Source of the DNA: Calocera cornea HHB12733
Taxonomy: Eukaryota; Basidiomycota; Dacrymycetes; Dacrymycetales; Dacrymycetaceae
Assembly: GCA_001632435.1 (NCBI GenBank)
Contig: KV423941.1
Span: forward strand, 182,519-246,518
DNA length: 64,000 nucleotides
Reading direction: 5' to 3'
The notes below the pieces were generated by a model. The model had not been told where the DNA came from. It worked only from the letters and a program-made list of their open reading frames with translations, and did not search any database. Position numbers and translations under genes: made by a program. Below, piece after piece: positions 43,985-55,396 of this stretch (its first letter is position 1; every line of letters starts with the position of its first letter).

Positions 43985-45307
43985 TCAGGGAGGGGCCAGC
44001 GAGGACGATGCAGCGAGGTTGTCACGCATGTACTCCTCGAACAGCGCCTTGTATTCAGGATGCCACCTAACAAGCAGTTAGTGTTTGTGTGGAAACTCTA
44101 GCCTTCAGGAGATGCGCACCTGCTGAGGGCGGGTCGTCCCAAGGCGACATCCTCGGCACCCCACATGATGCGCAACTTGTCCATTTCAGGCGTCGTCTCG
44201 TTATCAGGGCAGATGATGTAGAATTTGCCCTCTTTAACACGCTCCAGCATGTACTGGGCAGTCTGAGTGGCAGTCCAAGCACCATCGGGCTTATCCTTGG
44301 TGCGAGCGCCGGTAAGGCCGGTATGAACCCAACCAGGACTGGAAAATTGATCAGAATGGTTCCCACCATGGCCAAGGACATTGCCTACACAAAGAGATGA
44401 GCTGTAACCTTCGCATTCGCCTGGCGGAATTCCCAAGCAAGGTTCTCCGTAAGGACCTTGACGCCGGCTTTCGAAACGTTATAAGCGGCGTTTCCTGGCG
44501 GGTTGGTGATTCCCTGCTTCGAACCTAGGTGAGCCGAGATCAGTAATCGTTCCACATCCGGAGGATCCTATTTACCGGTATTGATGATGACAGCTGGATT
44601 CTCCTGGCTCATCATTGCCTGGGTGAAAGTCTTAGGCACTATCAGCTCCGGATCTACGCCATATGGAATATTCCAATACGCACGTGAACCATATTGACAA
44701 CACCGTACAGGTTGGTGTCGAGGACCTTGTGCCAGTTGTCCAGGTTGGTGTAGGCACCACCATAGGGGCCGATACCAGCATTGTTCATCAGGACTGACAC
44801 CTAGATCTGCGATTAGAATGAGCTGTGCACGAGCACAAAGTTGCGCGCACCTCGCCAAAGGTATCGTAGACCTTTTCGAACAACGCCTTGCACGCCTCGA
44901 TCTTGCTGACATCGGTGGGAACACCAAGGACGTTTCCCTTTCCGACCTTCTCTTCAATCTGCTTCACCGCCTCTGCCAGCTCGGCCTCGTTGATGTCGAC
45001 AAGGACGAGCTTCATGCCATAACTGTACGATAAGCCGTGATCGTCAGCTAGTGAAGGGTGGATACGGTAGAAAACGGTAGGGAACACACGTGGCGAGCTC
45101 CTTGGCTGCAGCGAAGCCGATTCCATTCAGAGACCCGGCGCCGGTGATCACGGCAACCCGACCCTCAGTGAAAGCATGGTTGGTCTGGGCAGCCTCATCA
45201 GGGTCGACGGCGTCCTCGCTCTCTCCGAGGTAGGAGTGTCGCGTACGAATGGGCGACGGACCCCTCGAGCGCGAGCGGTACCGGGAACTTGAGCGGGAGG
45301 ATGCCAT
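43985..45307 (-). CDS. Short-chain dehydrogenase/reductase
   Basis: Seven exons: 45307-45090, 45022-44851, 44800-44680, 44638-44576, 44524-44389, 44338-44120, 44066-43985; 336 aa. The Rossmann motif TGAGSLNGIG begins near residue 55, NNAG follows, and the catalytic Tyr206-x3-Lys210 is in AAYNVSKAG, with IINTGSKQG supplying the Ser. The first 45 residues are Ser/Arg-rich (SRSSSRYRSRSRG), an RS-like extension unusual for the family and perhaps a targeting or phosphorylated tail. It should reduce or oxidise a small alcohol/ketone with NAD(P); the substrate is unknown. The C-terminal tail is a short Ser/Ala stretch. Confidence 0.88.
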
Positions 45308-45932
45308 TAGGGAGTGGTAGGTGCGAGACTGGAAACAGAGTGGAGGGAAAGAGGTGGTCGTTCGACTCGTCGTTGTCCGCGGTAGGATTGCTGTGCTGTC
45401 TGTGTGAGGGCGTGCCAGAAATATGTGGGGAAGGCGACGGAGGGCAGATAGGGCGGATGACGATGGTGTAATGGCCGGGTCATGTGCAGCCACCGCACTT
45501 GAAAAACTTCTCGAAAGGTCGCCTCGGATCGCTTTGCGCCCTGTGCACACGCTCTGCCACAACAATGAGGACATTCTAGACATGTGGAGGATCCACACTA
45601 GGCGGACAGGTTCAGGGTTATGGAAGGGATGATGAGCTGTAAAGCATTGCGCGTCAAGCTACGGAAGCTACATACACGACAAGGTACGGGTTATCAAGAC
45701 ACGAAGATACCGCGGCGCTATCAACATGGGTTGGGAAAATGGGGGAATATTTGTTCACCTACGCGGACTCTGGCCAGAGAGCCCGAGCACAGGTGGTGAA
45801 GGAGAGAAAAGGAGGGCAATGAGAGTCGCAAGGCTACGCATAGGAAAGATGACAAGATCCGGGAAAAGAGTGGAAAGGAAGTGCAAGGGAGATTTGACCG
45901 ATTCGCGTATTTCGAAGAGAAGGACTGTGCAA
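45308..45932. other. Intergenic region
   Basis: About 620 bp between the SDR start and the VTS1 end, both on the minus strand. Nothing recognised. Confidence 0.45.
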
Positions 45933-48004
45933 TCACTCGGGCGTGACCATAGAGCCTTCGTCGTCTTCAGACGCAGACGGACCCGTCGCGCTCATGGCGC
46001 TCATGGGAGGCCCCTCCAGGCCCATCTTCATGCGGACAACCTCGAAGGTCTTCAACATCTTCCTCCTGGCTCCCAACGCTGCCACTCCCTTCTTCTCAAG
46101 TGCAGCCTCGTCCATCAGCACCATATCCTTCCAATCCATACCCTCGAAGTTGGGGGTGTACTTGTGCAGACGAAGAGAGCGCAGCCAGGCGGGCACATCT
46201 TGCAGCACACTCGGATCGACATCCTCCTCGGCCTTGGCGGAAGCGGGCCCGTTGAAGCCCATCTTGCCGGACGGGCTGCGCCTACCGGCGCTGCGGCCAC
46301 GACTGCCAGCACTGAGCGGCGCAGACTGCAGGCCCGCAAATTTGAGCGCGGTGGCGGACGTAGGATAGCCACCAGCAGCGAGCTGGGCGAACAGCTGGGC
46401 CTGGGCGGCAGCACTCAGGTTCATGCTGGCGTTGAGCCCCATGTTACCGAGGTTCATGCTGAGGAGATCCATCTGATTCATGCCGGCGAGACCATTAAGG
46501 TTCATGCCGGCCATGTTGGCCGTCAGCGGGCTCAACCCGCCCGCGCCCATTCCCTGGAGACCAGCCATACCGGGCAGGCCACCAAATCCTCCCATCCCAA
46601 GTGCGTTCATGTTGGGACTCAGCCCGCCGAGTCCGTTGAAGCCGTTCATAGCGTCGTGAGCATTTCTATTCGCAGCAAACTGTTGAGCAGCAAGAAGCCC
46701 CGAGTTTCCATTCGCCGCACGAAGACCATCCATGTCGTTGGCAGGGCTCTTGCGCCTGAACTTCTTCGCGTCGTCCATAAGCGGGACTCGCACGCCGCTG
46801 TCGTTCGAAGCTCCGCCCCACTGCGACAACTTGGCATTGACCGCGTCGAGACCGTTGTTCTGGTTCTGCTGGTTTTCCGCCGCAAACATGGGCACGAGAG
46901 GAGTGTTGACCATGCTTGCCCAGTTGCCACCGACCATGGGAGAGAGACCGTCGTTGGTGGTCTCCTCGGACAGGTTGGGGCGAGGGGAACGAAGGGAGTT
47001 GGCAATCCCAGCGAAATCGGTGCTCTTAGGTCGAATGCTGGCGGTAGAAGGCGCTAAGCCAGGCGAGACTGGCTCGGGAGAGGGAGACGCTTGACGCTCC
47101 ATGACCTGGCTGAGGGAAGATCCGGCCCACATGTTGTTGTTTGAGTTGATCAAGCCGGGCGCAGAGATGCGGTGCGCGGCTTGGGTGGCCTTGAATTGAG
47201 CACGCTTCTGTGCAAGCGTCCCAGCAGCATCGCCCAGAGCCGCGGAGTCAGGCGACAGGTAGGAGGATGCGTCGCCGCCGAACGAGGCGCGGTTCGCGGA
47301 TCCACCACTGAAGTTCCGGACAGCGGGCGACGTAGGCGCCTTGAGACCCGGAGACTTGATGCCGAGCTGGCTCATCTTGGCTTCCATCTGGGTTTGCATC
47401 GAGCCACTCATTCCAGGGCTAAGCAGAGCGGTCATGGGATCGGCCCTGGCCATCTGCCCGAGGACCTGGATGAAGAAGCGAATCTGGACCTGAGTCGCCG
47501 ATTGCAGCAAGCTGTACAGGGCGGCGGTCCTTTCGGCCTCAGAGAGCACGCGGAACCCTGATGAATGGTATGAGCAAAACAATTGCGGACAACGAACGAT
47601 ATAGCTCACATTCTTCGATCGCATTGAGTTCCTCCTTGAAGTTCTGGTCCAGCGAAGCCGCGGCCATCTCCTCGAGAGTGGCCTCGTACTGCTGCAGATT
47701 CTCGAACCACTGGTCGATCGCCTCGGCTGAGGAGTTATCAGCACGGGGATACAAAAGAAAATTGCTTAGACTCACCCTCAGGGGTAGGCTGATTGACAGT
47801 CACATTCCCGAGCAGCTCACTGGTGGGCCGCGCGCTGGGCGGAACCGCCACCCTGGGCGACAACGGCTGGCGAAGACGCTCATTGGGACCCAGAGAGGCA
47901 CGCGCGCTGTTCAAAGATGCGGGTGGCTTCGGAGGCAGCGATGCCAACCCAGTAGGGGTGAGCGGCGCGGGGGGGATGTTCGCGGAAGTAGCGGCGAGCG
48001 ACAT
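45933..48004 (-). CDS. VTS1: SAM-domain RNA-binding protein VTS1 (Smaug family)
   Basis: Three exons: 48004-47776, 47726-47610, 47557-45933; 656 aa. The N-terminal conserved block (IDQWFENLQQYEATLEEMA; RVLSEAERTAALYSLLQ; QIRFFIQVLGQM) is shared by fungal Vts1. A long Asn/Gly/Met-rich disordered middle follows. The C-terminal SAM domain, about residues 569-625, has VPAWLRSLRLHKYTPNFEG, WKDMVLMDE and GARRKMLKTFE, the basic patch that binds CNGG hairpins. Vts1/Smaug recruits CCR4-NOT to deadenylate target mRNAs; NOT2 of that complex is encoded 5 kb away. The low-complexity middle suggests condensate formation. Confidence 0.93.
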
Positions 48005-48794
48005 TGCGATATGGAGGTGGAGCTATCGATTGGTAGCGGTGAAGGTAGACGAAAGTCGAGTGGTGATGTTCACAAGACCTGTCGAAGGATCACTTGCTGT
48101 GTTGTTTTTATTTTATCGTCCTGCGCGGGTAGAAGTATGCTGTTGATACTGGCAAGGAACCGGCCGACGTCGAGTCGGAGACCTGGGGGTGATCTGGGAG
48201 TGATCGTATGGCGCAGCCGATAGTGTCGAGTAGACTACCAAGCGGACCGGCCGGTCTAGCGACAGGAGCTGGCTGGTATGTGAGGGTGTCGAGCAAGAAA
48301 GAGAGGAGGAGGAGAAAGGGCGACGAGGTGGACGTCGAGAATGGACGAGGAAGGGCGGGGACGGAAGAATGGACAAGGCCTTTGAGGGCCAGATGCGGGT
48401 GGGTGCCGCGCGTGCGAGGGGCGCGTTTCAAAGTCCGACCCCACCCACCTGCACTGCTTTCCTGTACTCTGTCTCCCTTGCAATCAGCACATTGCGGTTC
48501 TGTCTGTTTCATGGATAATACAGGCTGGTCCTGTACAGCAATATAAAGTCCACCGCCGACCATCTCGCATCTGCGACCGTTTCATGTTGCAGTGTCCGCT
48601 TGTCCTGCCGAGAGACCCCAAGGCCCAAGTTCACCAGCAGGGGTCTGCCAGCCAGTCGCGCGGGTGGAGGCGTTGTAGGATCGAGAACAAAACACGATGC
48701 GCATCGCAGCCACTATGTGTGCAACAACAATGTGTCTCCTGATATCGGTTATGCGATCACATCATCACAACTAGAACAAAAGGAACTCTGATGT
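48005..48794. other. Intergenic region upstream of VTS1
   Basis: About 790 bp between two minus-strand genes: VTS1 promoter and ENT3 3' flank. No gene recognised. Confidence 0.45.
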
Positions 48795-50652
48795 CTACAA
48801 CAACAGGTCATCAAATCCACCGGAACCAGCCGGCTTCGCGGCACCGCCCGTGCCGGTGCCCTGTCCCCACAGGCTCGACTGTGCCTTCTCGCGCTGGAGA
48901 TCCAGCATTGTCTTACTGCCGCTGCTGCTAGCAGCAGCAGCAGGCTTCGGGGCGGACGACCCGAGCGACATGCTCCAGAGGTCATCGAAAGCACCGCCAG
49001 ATGCTGGCTTGGAAGTGGCAGCCGGTGTGCCCATCTTGGGAGCCGACGTGAGGCTCGGGGACAGCATGCTTGAGTTGACAGACGTGAACGAGGGCATCGG
49101 AGCAGCCGCCATGCTCGGGCGTGAAGGCTGAGCAACTGAGGCCATGAGAGGGGCCGAAGCGTAGGTGGGTTTAGCCGGAGCGGGCGCGCTGTCAAGCAGG
49201 TCGAAGAGACCGCCACCCGCCGCCCTGGTCGGAGCTGCAGGCTTCGACGGCAGAACGGGCGCCGAGACTTGAGGGCTCACGGGTGCGGCTTGGAAATCGT
49301 CGAAATCGTCAACTAGTGAACACGTCAGATCAATACTTGAGGAGACAGCGATTATACTGACAGTCAGTAGCAGGGCCAGCAGCAGCCGACACGGCAGGTA
49401 CAGAAACAGCGGGGATATCGTCGTCGAATGCGTCCAGCAGGTTCACTTCCCTGGGCTTGGAAGCGGCGGGAGGCGGAGGCGGGGCAACGGCGTCACTGGT
49501 TCGCCCAGTTGTGCCATGCCTGGATTGAGAGACCGAGTTGGATCGGCGGGGCGCCTCGTCCTCGTCCTCGCCTGCATCATACTCATCGAATTGGCGGCGA
49601 GACGTTTGATCCCTGAAGCCCCCAGCAGAGGATCCACCATAGTCTGTTTATTCATCAGCCTGGACTCGTGAGCGCGTACTGTGCTCATTACCTTGGTCGT
49701 ACGATGATCCACCCCCACCGTAGCCGGAATTTTCGTTGCCGTATCCGCTGTAGGATCCGCCGCCGGAGCCCGCACCTTCGCTTCCAAATCCGCTGTATCG
49801 ACCGCTGCTACCAAAGTTGGAGCCATCGCTTCCGACTCCGATGTACTTGGTCCGGTTTGCCTTAGCCTTGCGACGCTCGGTCCGAATCTTCTCCACATCT
49901 TGGAGAAGCTCTGCTAGTTCGCGGGATCGGTTCCTGACTAAACGACGACATTAGACCTCTAAAGTCACGTAAGAATGACCATACTATTGATGCCTTGGTC
50001 CTTGCCCTTGTCATCGATGTAGTGGAAGTTGCGCAGCATTTTTATCGTCGCGAGATGGGCACGAGCATCGTCCACAACGCGCTCGCTCCCATGCTTGACG
50101 ATGTATTCCAAGAGTTGGAGAGCCTACATTGCTGTTAATGCACCGAGCCTTGTGAAACAGGGCGCATATACGCGCCTTGTAGATCTGCCTCCACTGGCGA
50201 GCCTCCTTTTCCATGAACCGATTGTAGATGGACGGCATGATTTCGTTGAACTGCTGGCTAGACAAGAGCTGAGTTATGGCGCAAATAACATTGAGTCTAG
50301 TCAACGTACAAGTTGAAGGTCCTAGATGCGCGTCAGATGAGGTTTCATGCAGGCTCATGGTAAACTCACCCTTGGGCAATCTCTTGCATTAAAGTCGAAC
50401 TCGCACCCCTGCATCCGCATTAGGATGATATCAATGTCGCTATGGTGGAAACCAACCATGCATCGTCGTTAGTCGCCTCACGCACTTTGGCCTCCATCTC
50501 GCTGACGTTGAGCACCATGTTCTTCGCCTGTTTGAGGTGAGCGACGTCCTGGTTCTGAAATGTACGGCACAACGTACCTGGTTGTAGAACGACTTGATGT
50601 CGTACATCGAAATCTGGGAAATCTGATTCCCGAGCTGCTCTAGACGGTCCAT
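48795..50652 (-). CDS. ENT3: Epsin-like ENTH-domain protein ENT3
   Basis: Nine exons: 50652-50578, 50527-50457, 50408-50370, 50321-50310 (12 nt), 50257-50176, 50123-49985, 49937-49692, 49643-49362, 49312-48795; 487 aa. The ENTH domain spans residues about 20-150: VSEMEAKVREATNDDAWG, STLMQEIAQGTFNF, FMEKEARQWRQIYKALQLL and VKHGSERVVDDARAHL. A Gly/Ser/Tyr-rich linker and acidic DDFDDFQ and GLFDLLD motifs follow, which bind clathrin adaptors. The 12-nt micro-exon encodes TFN plus split codons. Intron 5 begins GC (AAG|GCGCGT), a GC-AG intron. ENT3 acts in trans-Golgi to endosome transport with GGA and AP-1. Confidence 0.93.
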
Positions 50653-51171
50653 GGCGGCACGAGTGTATGGAGGTGTGAGGAGGTGCTACAGTAGGTATCT
50701 TTGCCGCCCGAGGCGAGGCAAGCGCGCTGGAAAGGCACAGGGTGGAAGGCGCTGCTCCGACCTGACACGGCTGCAGCATGCACGGAGGCTAAGTGCGTCG
50801 TGCCGGTTATGCATAATGTGTATGTAAGCCCTGGGACAAACCGCACCCTGAGGACCGTCACGGTATCTGGGCATGTCACTTGGCACTTCAGCGTCTGCGG
50901 GTTAATACTCCGGACAATCTACGGACAGACGTGTGGTGAATCTCCTATAACTAACGTGCCCTACTCAAGAAGGACGCCGTGTTCGAATCGCGTCAGCGTC
51001 TCAAGCTGTGCTCCTGCAGCCCGGTAGTCCCTGAAGCCTATAACCACTGTATGCTCCTCCGGCTGCCGCTCTGGAACGCCTATACTCAAAAGAACCCTGT
51101 TTAGCACCGTACGCCCTCATCTTGCTCGTGTCATCCCCCCATACAATCGTCCGTCTCCAACGATTAGAAAC
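50653..51171. other. Divergent promoter region (ENT3 / oxidoreductase)
   Basis: About 520 bp between two gene starts. Nothing further recognised. Confidence 0.5.
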
Positions 51172-52510
51172 ATGTCTTCCAAAATGCGCGCAATCCTTAT
51201 CAAGGGCGGTGTGGGGACCGCCGACGACCTGTACATAGGTGAGTATGACAAGCCGGTGCCTACCAAAGGCGAGGTCCTGGTCAAGGCACGCATGGCTAGT
51301 GTCACCCCCTGAGCTGTGCTAACTTCATGCAGATCAAGGCCGTTGGTGTGAATCGCATGGTAAGTACCCAGAGTTCACATTCCGGTACTCCCGCTGCATG
51401 AGTTGCTTGGCATTCTAGGACTTAATCCAACGCGTCGGTGACTATCCTTTGCCTCCGCAAGCCAACAAGGACATTCTCGGCGTAGAGTTTTCCGGGATTG
51501 TTGAGGGGTTGGGGGAAGGAGTTTCTGCCTTCAAGAACGGTGATGAGGTCTTCGGCTTAGCTTATGGCGTAAGCCTTTGTTGTCTCTTGCTGTACGCTGT
51601 CTAATCCACGGTCATCACAGGGGGCATATGCAGAGTATATCACAGTCCAGAGCAGCATGCTGATGCACAAGCCCGCATCCCTCACATTTGTGCAGGCTGC
51701 TGGCGTTCCGGAGTCGTGGTTCACCGGTAATCACTGTTTGCTTGCTCTCTACCAGATTCGTAGTCTCACTGCCTTGGGCAGCGTTCCAGGCACTTGTTCT
51801 CGTTGGCGGTCTGACGGCCGGGAAATCAGTTCTTATTCACGCTGGCAGCTCAGGGGTTGGAATTGCGGCCAACCAGATCGCACGCTTCCTGGGCGCGAAA
51901 TATGTCTTCACCACCGCTGGGGATGACAAAAACCTCGAGTTCCTACTGTCTATGAATGAGGGTGCCACCCATGGTATCAACTACAAGAAGCAGGACTTTG
52001 CCGAGGTGATAGAGAAGGTCACGAAAGGAGAGGGAGTCGATGTTATCGTCGACTTCGTTGGGAAGAACTACTTCGCCCGCAACATCAAGATCTTGAAGCT
52101 GGATGGACGTTTGGTGCAGCTTGCTATGCTAAGCGGTGAGATTGCTACGTGTGTTTTCATCGCAAATAGCAACTCAACTCCTCTAGGTGGCACTGTCTCC
52201 GAAGTTGACCTCCAGCCGATCTTGTACAGACGCCTTCGCATCGAAGGCACTACGCTGCGGTCTCGTTCCCTTGAGTATCAGTCCAATTTGGCGAGCCGAT
52301 TCGAAAAAGAGCTGTTGCCTTATCTCAAGGGAGAGGAGCATAAAGATGCACGACTCCATGCCTACATATATTCGGTGCGCGGTAGTCCGGACATACCCAT
52401 ACTGACGTTAACCCTTCGCGCAGACATATCCCTGGACGAAGGCCGCAGATGCCCAAAAAGAAATGGAAGCGAATCGAAATAGGGGCAAGATGGTGTTGTT
52501 GGTGGAGTGA
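51172..52510 (+). CDS. Zinc-free MDR quinone oxidoreductase (PIG3-like), copy 1
   Basis: Seven exons: 51172-51285, 51333-51359 (27 nt), 51419-51568, 51621-51726, 51782-52135, 52187-52374, 52424-52510; 341 aa. The pattern is that of NADPH:quinone oxidoreductases of the TP53I3/PIG3 group: IKAVGVNRMDLIQRVG, ILGVEFSGIVE, GGAYAEY, and the NADPH-binding HAGSSGVGIAANQIA. The zinc-ligand Cys/His set of alcohol dehydrogenases is absent. Intron 1 starts with GC (AAG|GCACGC) where the paralog at 55397 has GT. It probably reduces quinones or enals. A same-length copy and an MFS transporter lie next to it. Confidence 0.9.
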
Positions 52511-52588
52511 ACGGCCGACGATGATCGAAATTTTCGTGCTCTCCTGATTCGTGAAACAAAGGAAGAGTAGTCTAAGATGCCTGTACTT

Positions 52589-54746
52589 TTATGTCCCACC
52601 CCGTTCTTCGTCCAAAGAGACGCGCCTAAGGGGTGGTGCCCGACGCCGAACGAGCCATACACAAATGAACCCGGCCCACGCAAGGCCAGCGGCGATTGCA
52701 TTTGTTGGTGCAATGCCGATCGCTTGCATCAAAGGTAGAACGGCCGCAGAGGCACCGGCGGAGGCGATGTATCGAATGCAGCTGAGAACGTTCGCTCAGC
52801 TGGATGCATCCGAGCGAGAATATAGCACCTACTTATTGGCCGCGATCACTTCCGTTGATCGCGCCTGATACGAGTCAACAAGATACGTATTACAAACAGC
52901 AAGTACTCCAATCAACTACAACACAGCAAGTGAGCATTCCAGTCATCATATAATGTGTCGCAGGAAAAGCGCACGCACGGCGATGCCATTGATGAACAAC
53001 ACAATTAGGCATATAGCCAGCCCTGGAGCCGTAGTCCAAAACTGCATCAGGAGTCCCGCAGCGAGGAGGGTTAGAGGTGTGGCGGCAGCTCCAGCCCAGT
53101 AGCTTGCTTCGAGACGATCTTCACAAATACGTTCACCATTCCGCCTTGTCATCCATCTATGCACTGTCCAATCGGAGATGTATCCAGTGAAATATGAGCC
53201 AACTACATCAATGTTAGCTGCCGCTGGACAAGCACCCGAAGATGGCCAACCAATATTGCCAATCCCTTGGGCGAGGTATAAACAGCCATTCACGGCGGCA
53301 TTGGTGATGTTGAAGCGTGGTCCCTACCAAAATCAGCCGGGTTTCGTTGCAGAGTAGCTGCGATCTTACCAATGTGTAAGGCATTGGCACAAGGATACCT
53401 TGGGTACGACTGTCAGTATTTAGGTGGCACGGTGTGGGGATCAAAGCTCGCACAATAGGTCGTGAGCATAACAAATGCAGAGTTTGCTGTCTAAAAGTCG
53501 TTCAGCTTGAAAACTTCACGGCAAGCATGAAAGGGGGAGCGCACAATAAGGGCAACCTTGGGGTGCCTCAGCATCGCCAAGGGTTGCAGTGGGTTAGTTG
53601 CAGCCCAGACATCCTTGAAAGTGACGCGCATTTGCCCTGTTCCATCCGATTGTCGAATTGTCTTCAGACGATGTTGCTCTGTCTGGTGTGCTGTTTCGGG
53701 GAGAAAGACTAGGACCAAAAGAAATGTAGCCAGGCCCATTCCAGCCAGAAGATACTGGAATGCGCGCCAAGTGCCGCGGGATCCATGGACGTATCTGGAC
53801 CACCGTTCATAAGGGAGCAAGGGACGACAAATGTGCTTACTCGGTCATCAGACCGCCTACAACGGGGGCCAAAGGCGGTCCGAACTGTGCGCCCTGTAAC
53901 AATCGTCTTAGATACATGTTGCGCCAAATAAGAAGAAGGCTGACAGCGAGGTACCAGCCCATGGCCCGTCCTCTTTCTGTAGGTCTATAGATATCCCCAA
54001 TAGACCCTGCTCCAATGGACAATACGCTACTGGCACCAGCTCCCTGGGTACAAAGTCAGTATCAAGAACAACACCAGAAATGGGGACTATACTTGAATAA
54101 TGCGAGTTATAATGAGCTCAGCCAAGGTACGAGACTCGGCGACTCCAACTGATCCGAGCACAAACACAGGCATGGACGCGAGGTAGACCGGCCTTCTTCC
54201 ATAGTAAGTGCTGGCACGGGACCAGGCTAGAGGTGCAAAGGCTATAACAACCAGATACACGGCAACAGAGTAGCTAGTTGTGACGTCAGGACACGGGGAG
54301 ACGTGACTCTCGCTTTACTCACTTGATCACGCTTTCAGTAGTCCGCAAATCGCTAGCGATCTGGGGTATAGACGGAAGAAATGCGGAGCTTGCAAACGCT
54401 GAGATACAAGTCAGCCCGGATGTCATAACGGAGGACCGAAGGCAAACAGCTCACGAGCAAGAAGGGCAGCCCATGCGATGATGAAAACCACGATCAGTTT
54501 TCTCCTCGGCGAGAAGCGATCATAGATATCGGGCTCCGTGCCCTGGACACCGGACGGAATAGCGCCCGATCGTTCGTCAACATCTTGTGAAGGGGTAAGG
54601 GGTTGTAAGGTTATGCCAGCCTCATCCACCTTCTTCTCCTCGTCCGTAATGACTGGTTGTGTAATCCCAACAGCCGGATCTATGGCAGCTGCCTCATCCG
54701 GGAGGGAATCAAGTATTTTCTTGGACGGAGATATTGGCTCAGTCAT
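52589..54746 (-). CDS. Major facilitator superfamily transporter (DHA1-like)
   Basis: Twelve exons: 54746-54455, 54398-54323, 54273-54093, 54043-53945, 53893-53841, 53794-53545, 53490-53454, 53398-53370 (29 nt), 53323-53251, 53202-52979, 52915-52833, 52781-52589; 529 aa. A cytosolic N-terminus of about 80 residues precedes the membrane part. Motifs: LAWSRASTYYGRRPVYLAS (motif A region), GAGASSVLSIGAGSIGD and MPYTLGPRFNITNAA (loop 7-8 region of drug:H+ antiporters). The helices read cleanly through all junctions. Substrate is probably a small organic molecule or drug; the flanking pair of oxidoreductases suggests detoxification. It converges on copy 1 with 78 bp between stops. Confidence 0.88.
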
Positions 54747-55396
54747 GGGTAGCTGGACCAGGACAGTGAAGTGCAGTCGTAGCTTGCTGCCATTATTGGC
54801 CGTGTCAGTCCTGCTTCTGCTGGTGGTTGCTAGCTCTGACTCGACGCAATCGGAAGGACCGCGCGGTCGGGCCGGTCACTGAATCGGCCGGCATCGCCAC
54901 AGCTCACCAGGCCGGCTCTCAACCGCGTTGGTTCAGTCGTGGGACTTGTCTACGCCCGATACCTGGTAGCTTTGCACTCTGCTGCTTGCATATCAGTGCT
55001 TGGCCAAGCTGCAGCTTTCCAATCCGTGCTATGTCGATGGGACAGGGGGCCCTTGTAAGGAGCCACAAATAGGCCGCCATGTTCCTGCCGGACCCCGCAT
55101 GCATATCATGGACGTGACGTGGGAAGGGTCCTATGCGTCCAGGGTCCGAGCGGATTGTGTGATTGGCAAGCCCGGCGTTCTAACGCCAGTCGCCCGACTC
55201 GGCACGCCATCGTCGTCCAGCGTAAAGCATGTGGAGGACGGTATGCACTGTCAATATCCGCCCGACGAGCGCTCAATGTTGTTCAGGCATCGTGCGTCCA
55301 ATCGCTGCTAGCTGCCAGGACCCCCCACTCGTTCCGCTCGCCAGCTTCTCTTGAAGACCATACATGCATCTCAACGCACACCCCACCGCCATCAGC
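54747..55396. other. Divergent promoter region (MFS / oxidoreductase copy 2)
   Basis: About 650 bp between the MFS start and the second oxidoreductase start; shared control of the two is possible. No further feature recognised. Confidence 0.5.

Noticed and set aside
45726..47057. 443-codon plus-strand frame
   Set aside because: Antisense of VTS1, which has a clear SAM domain and spliced structure on the minus strand.
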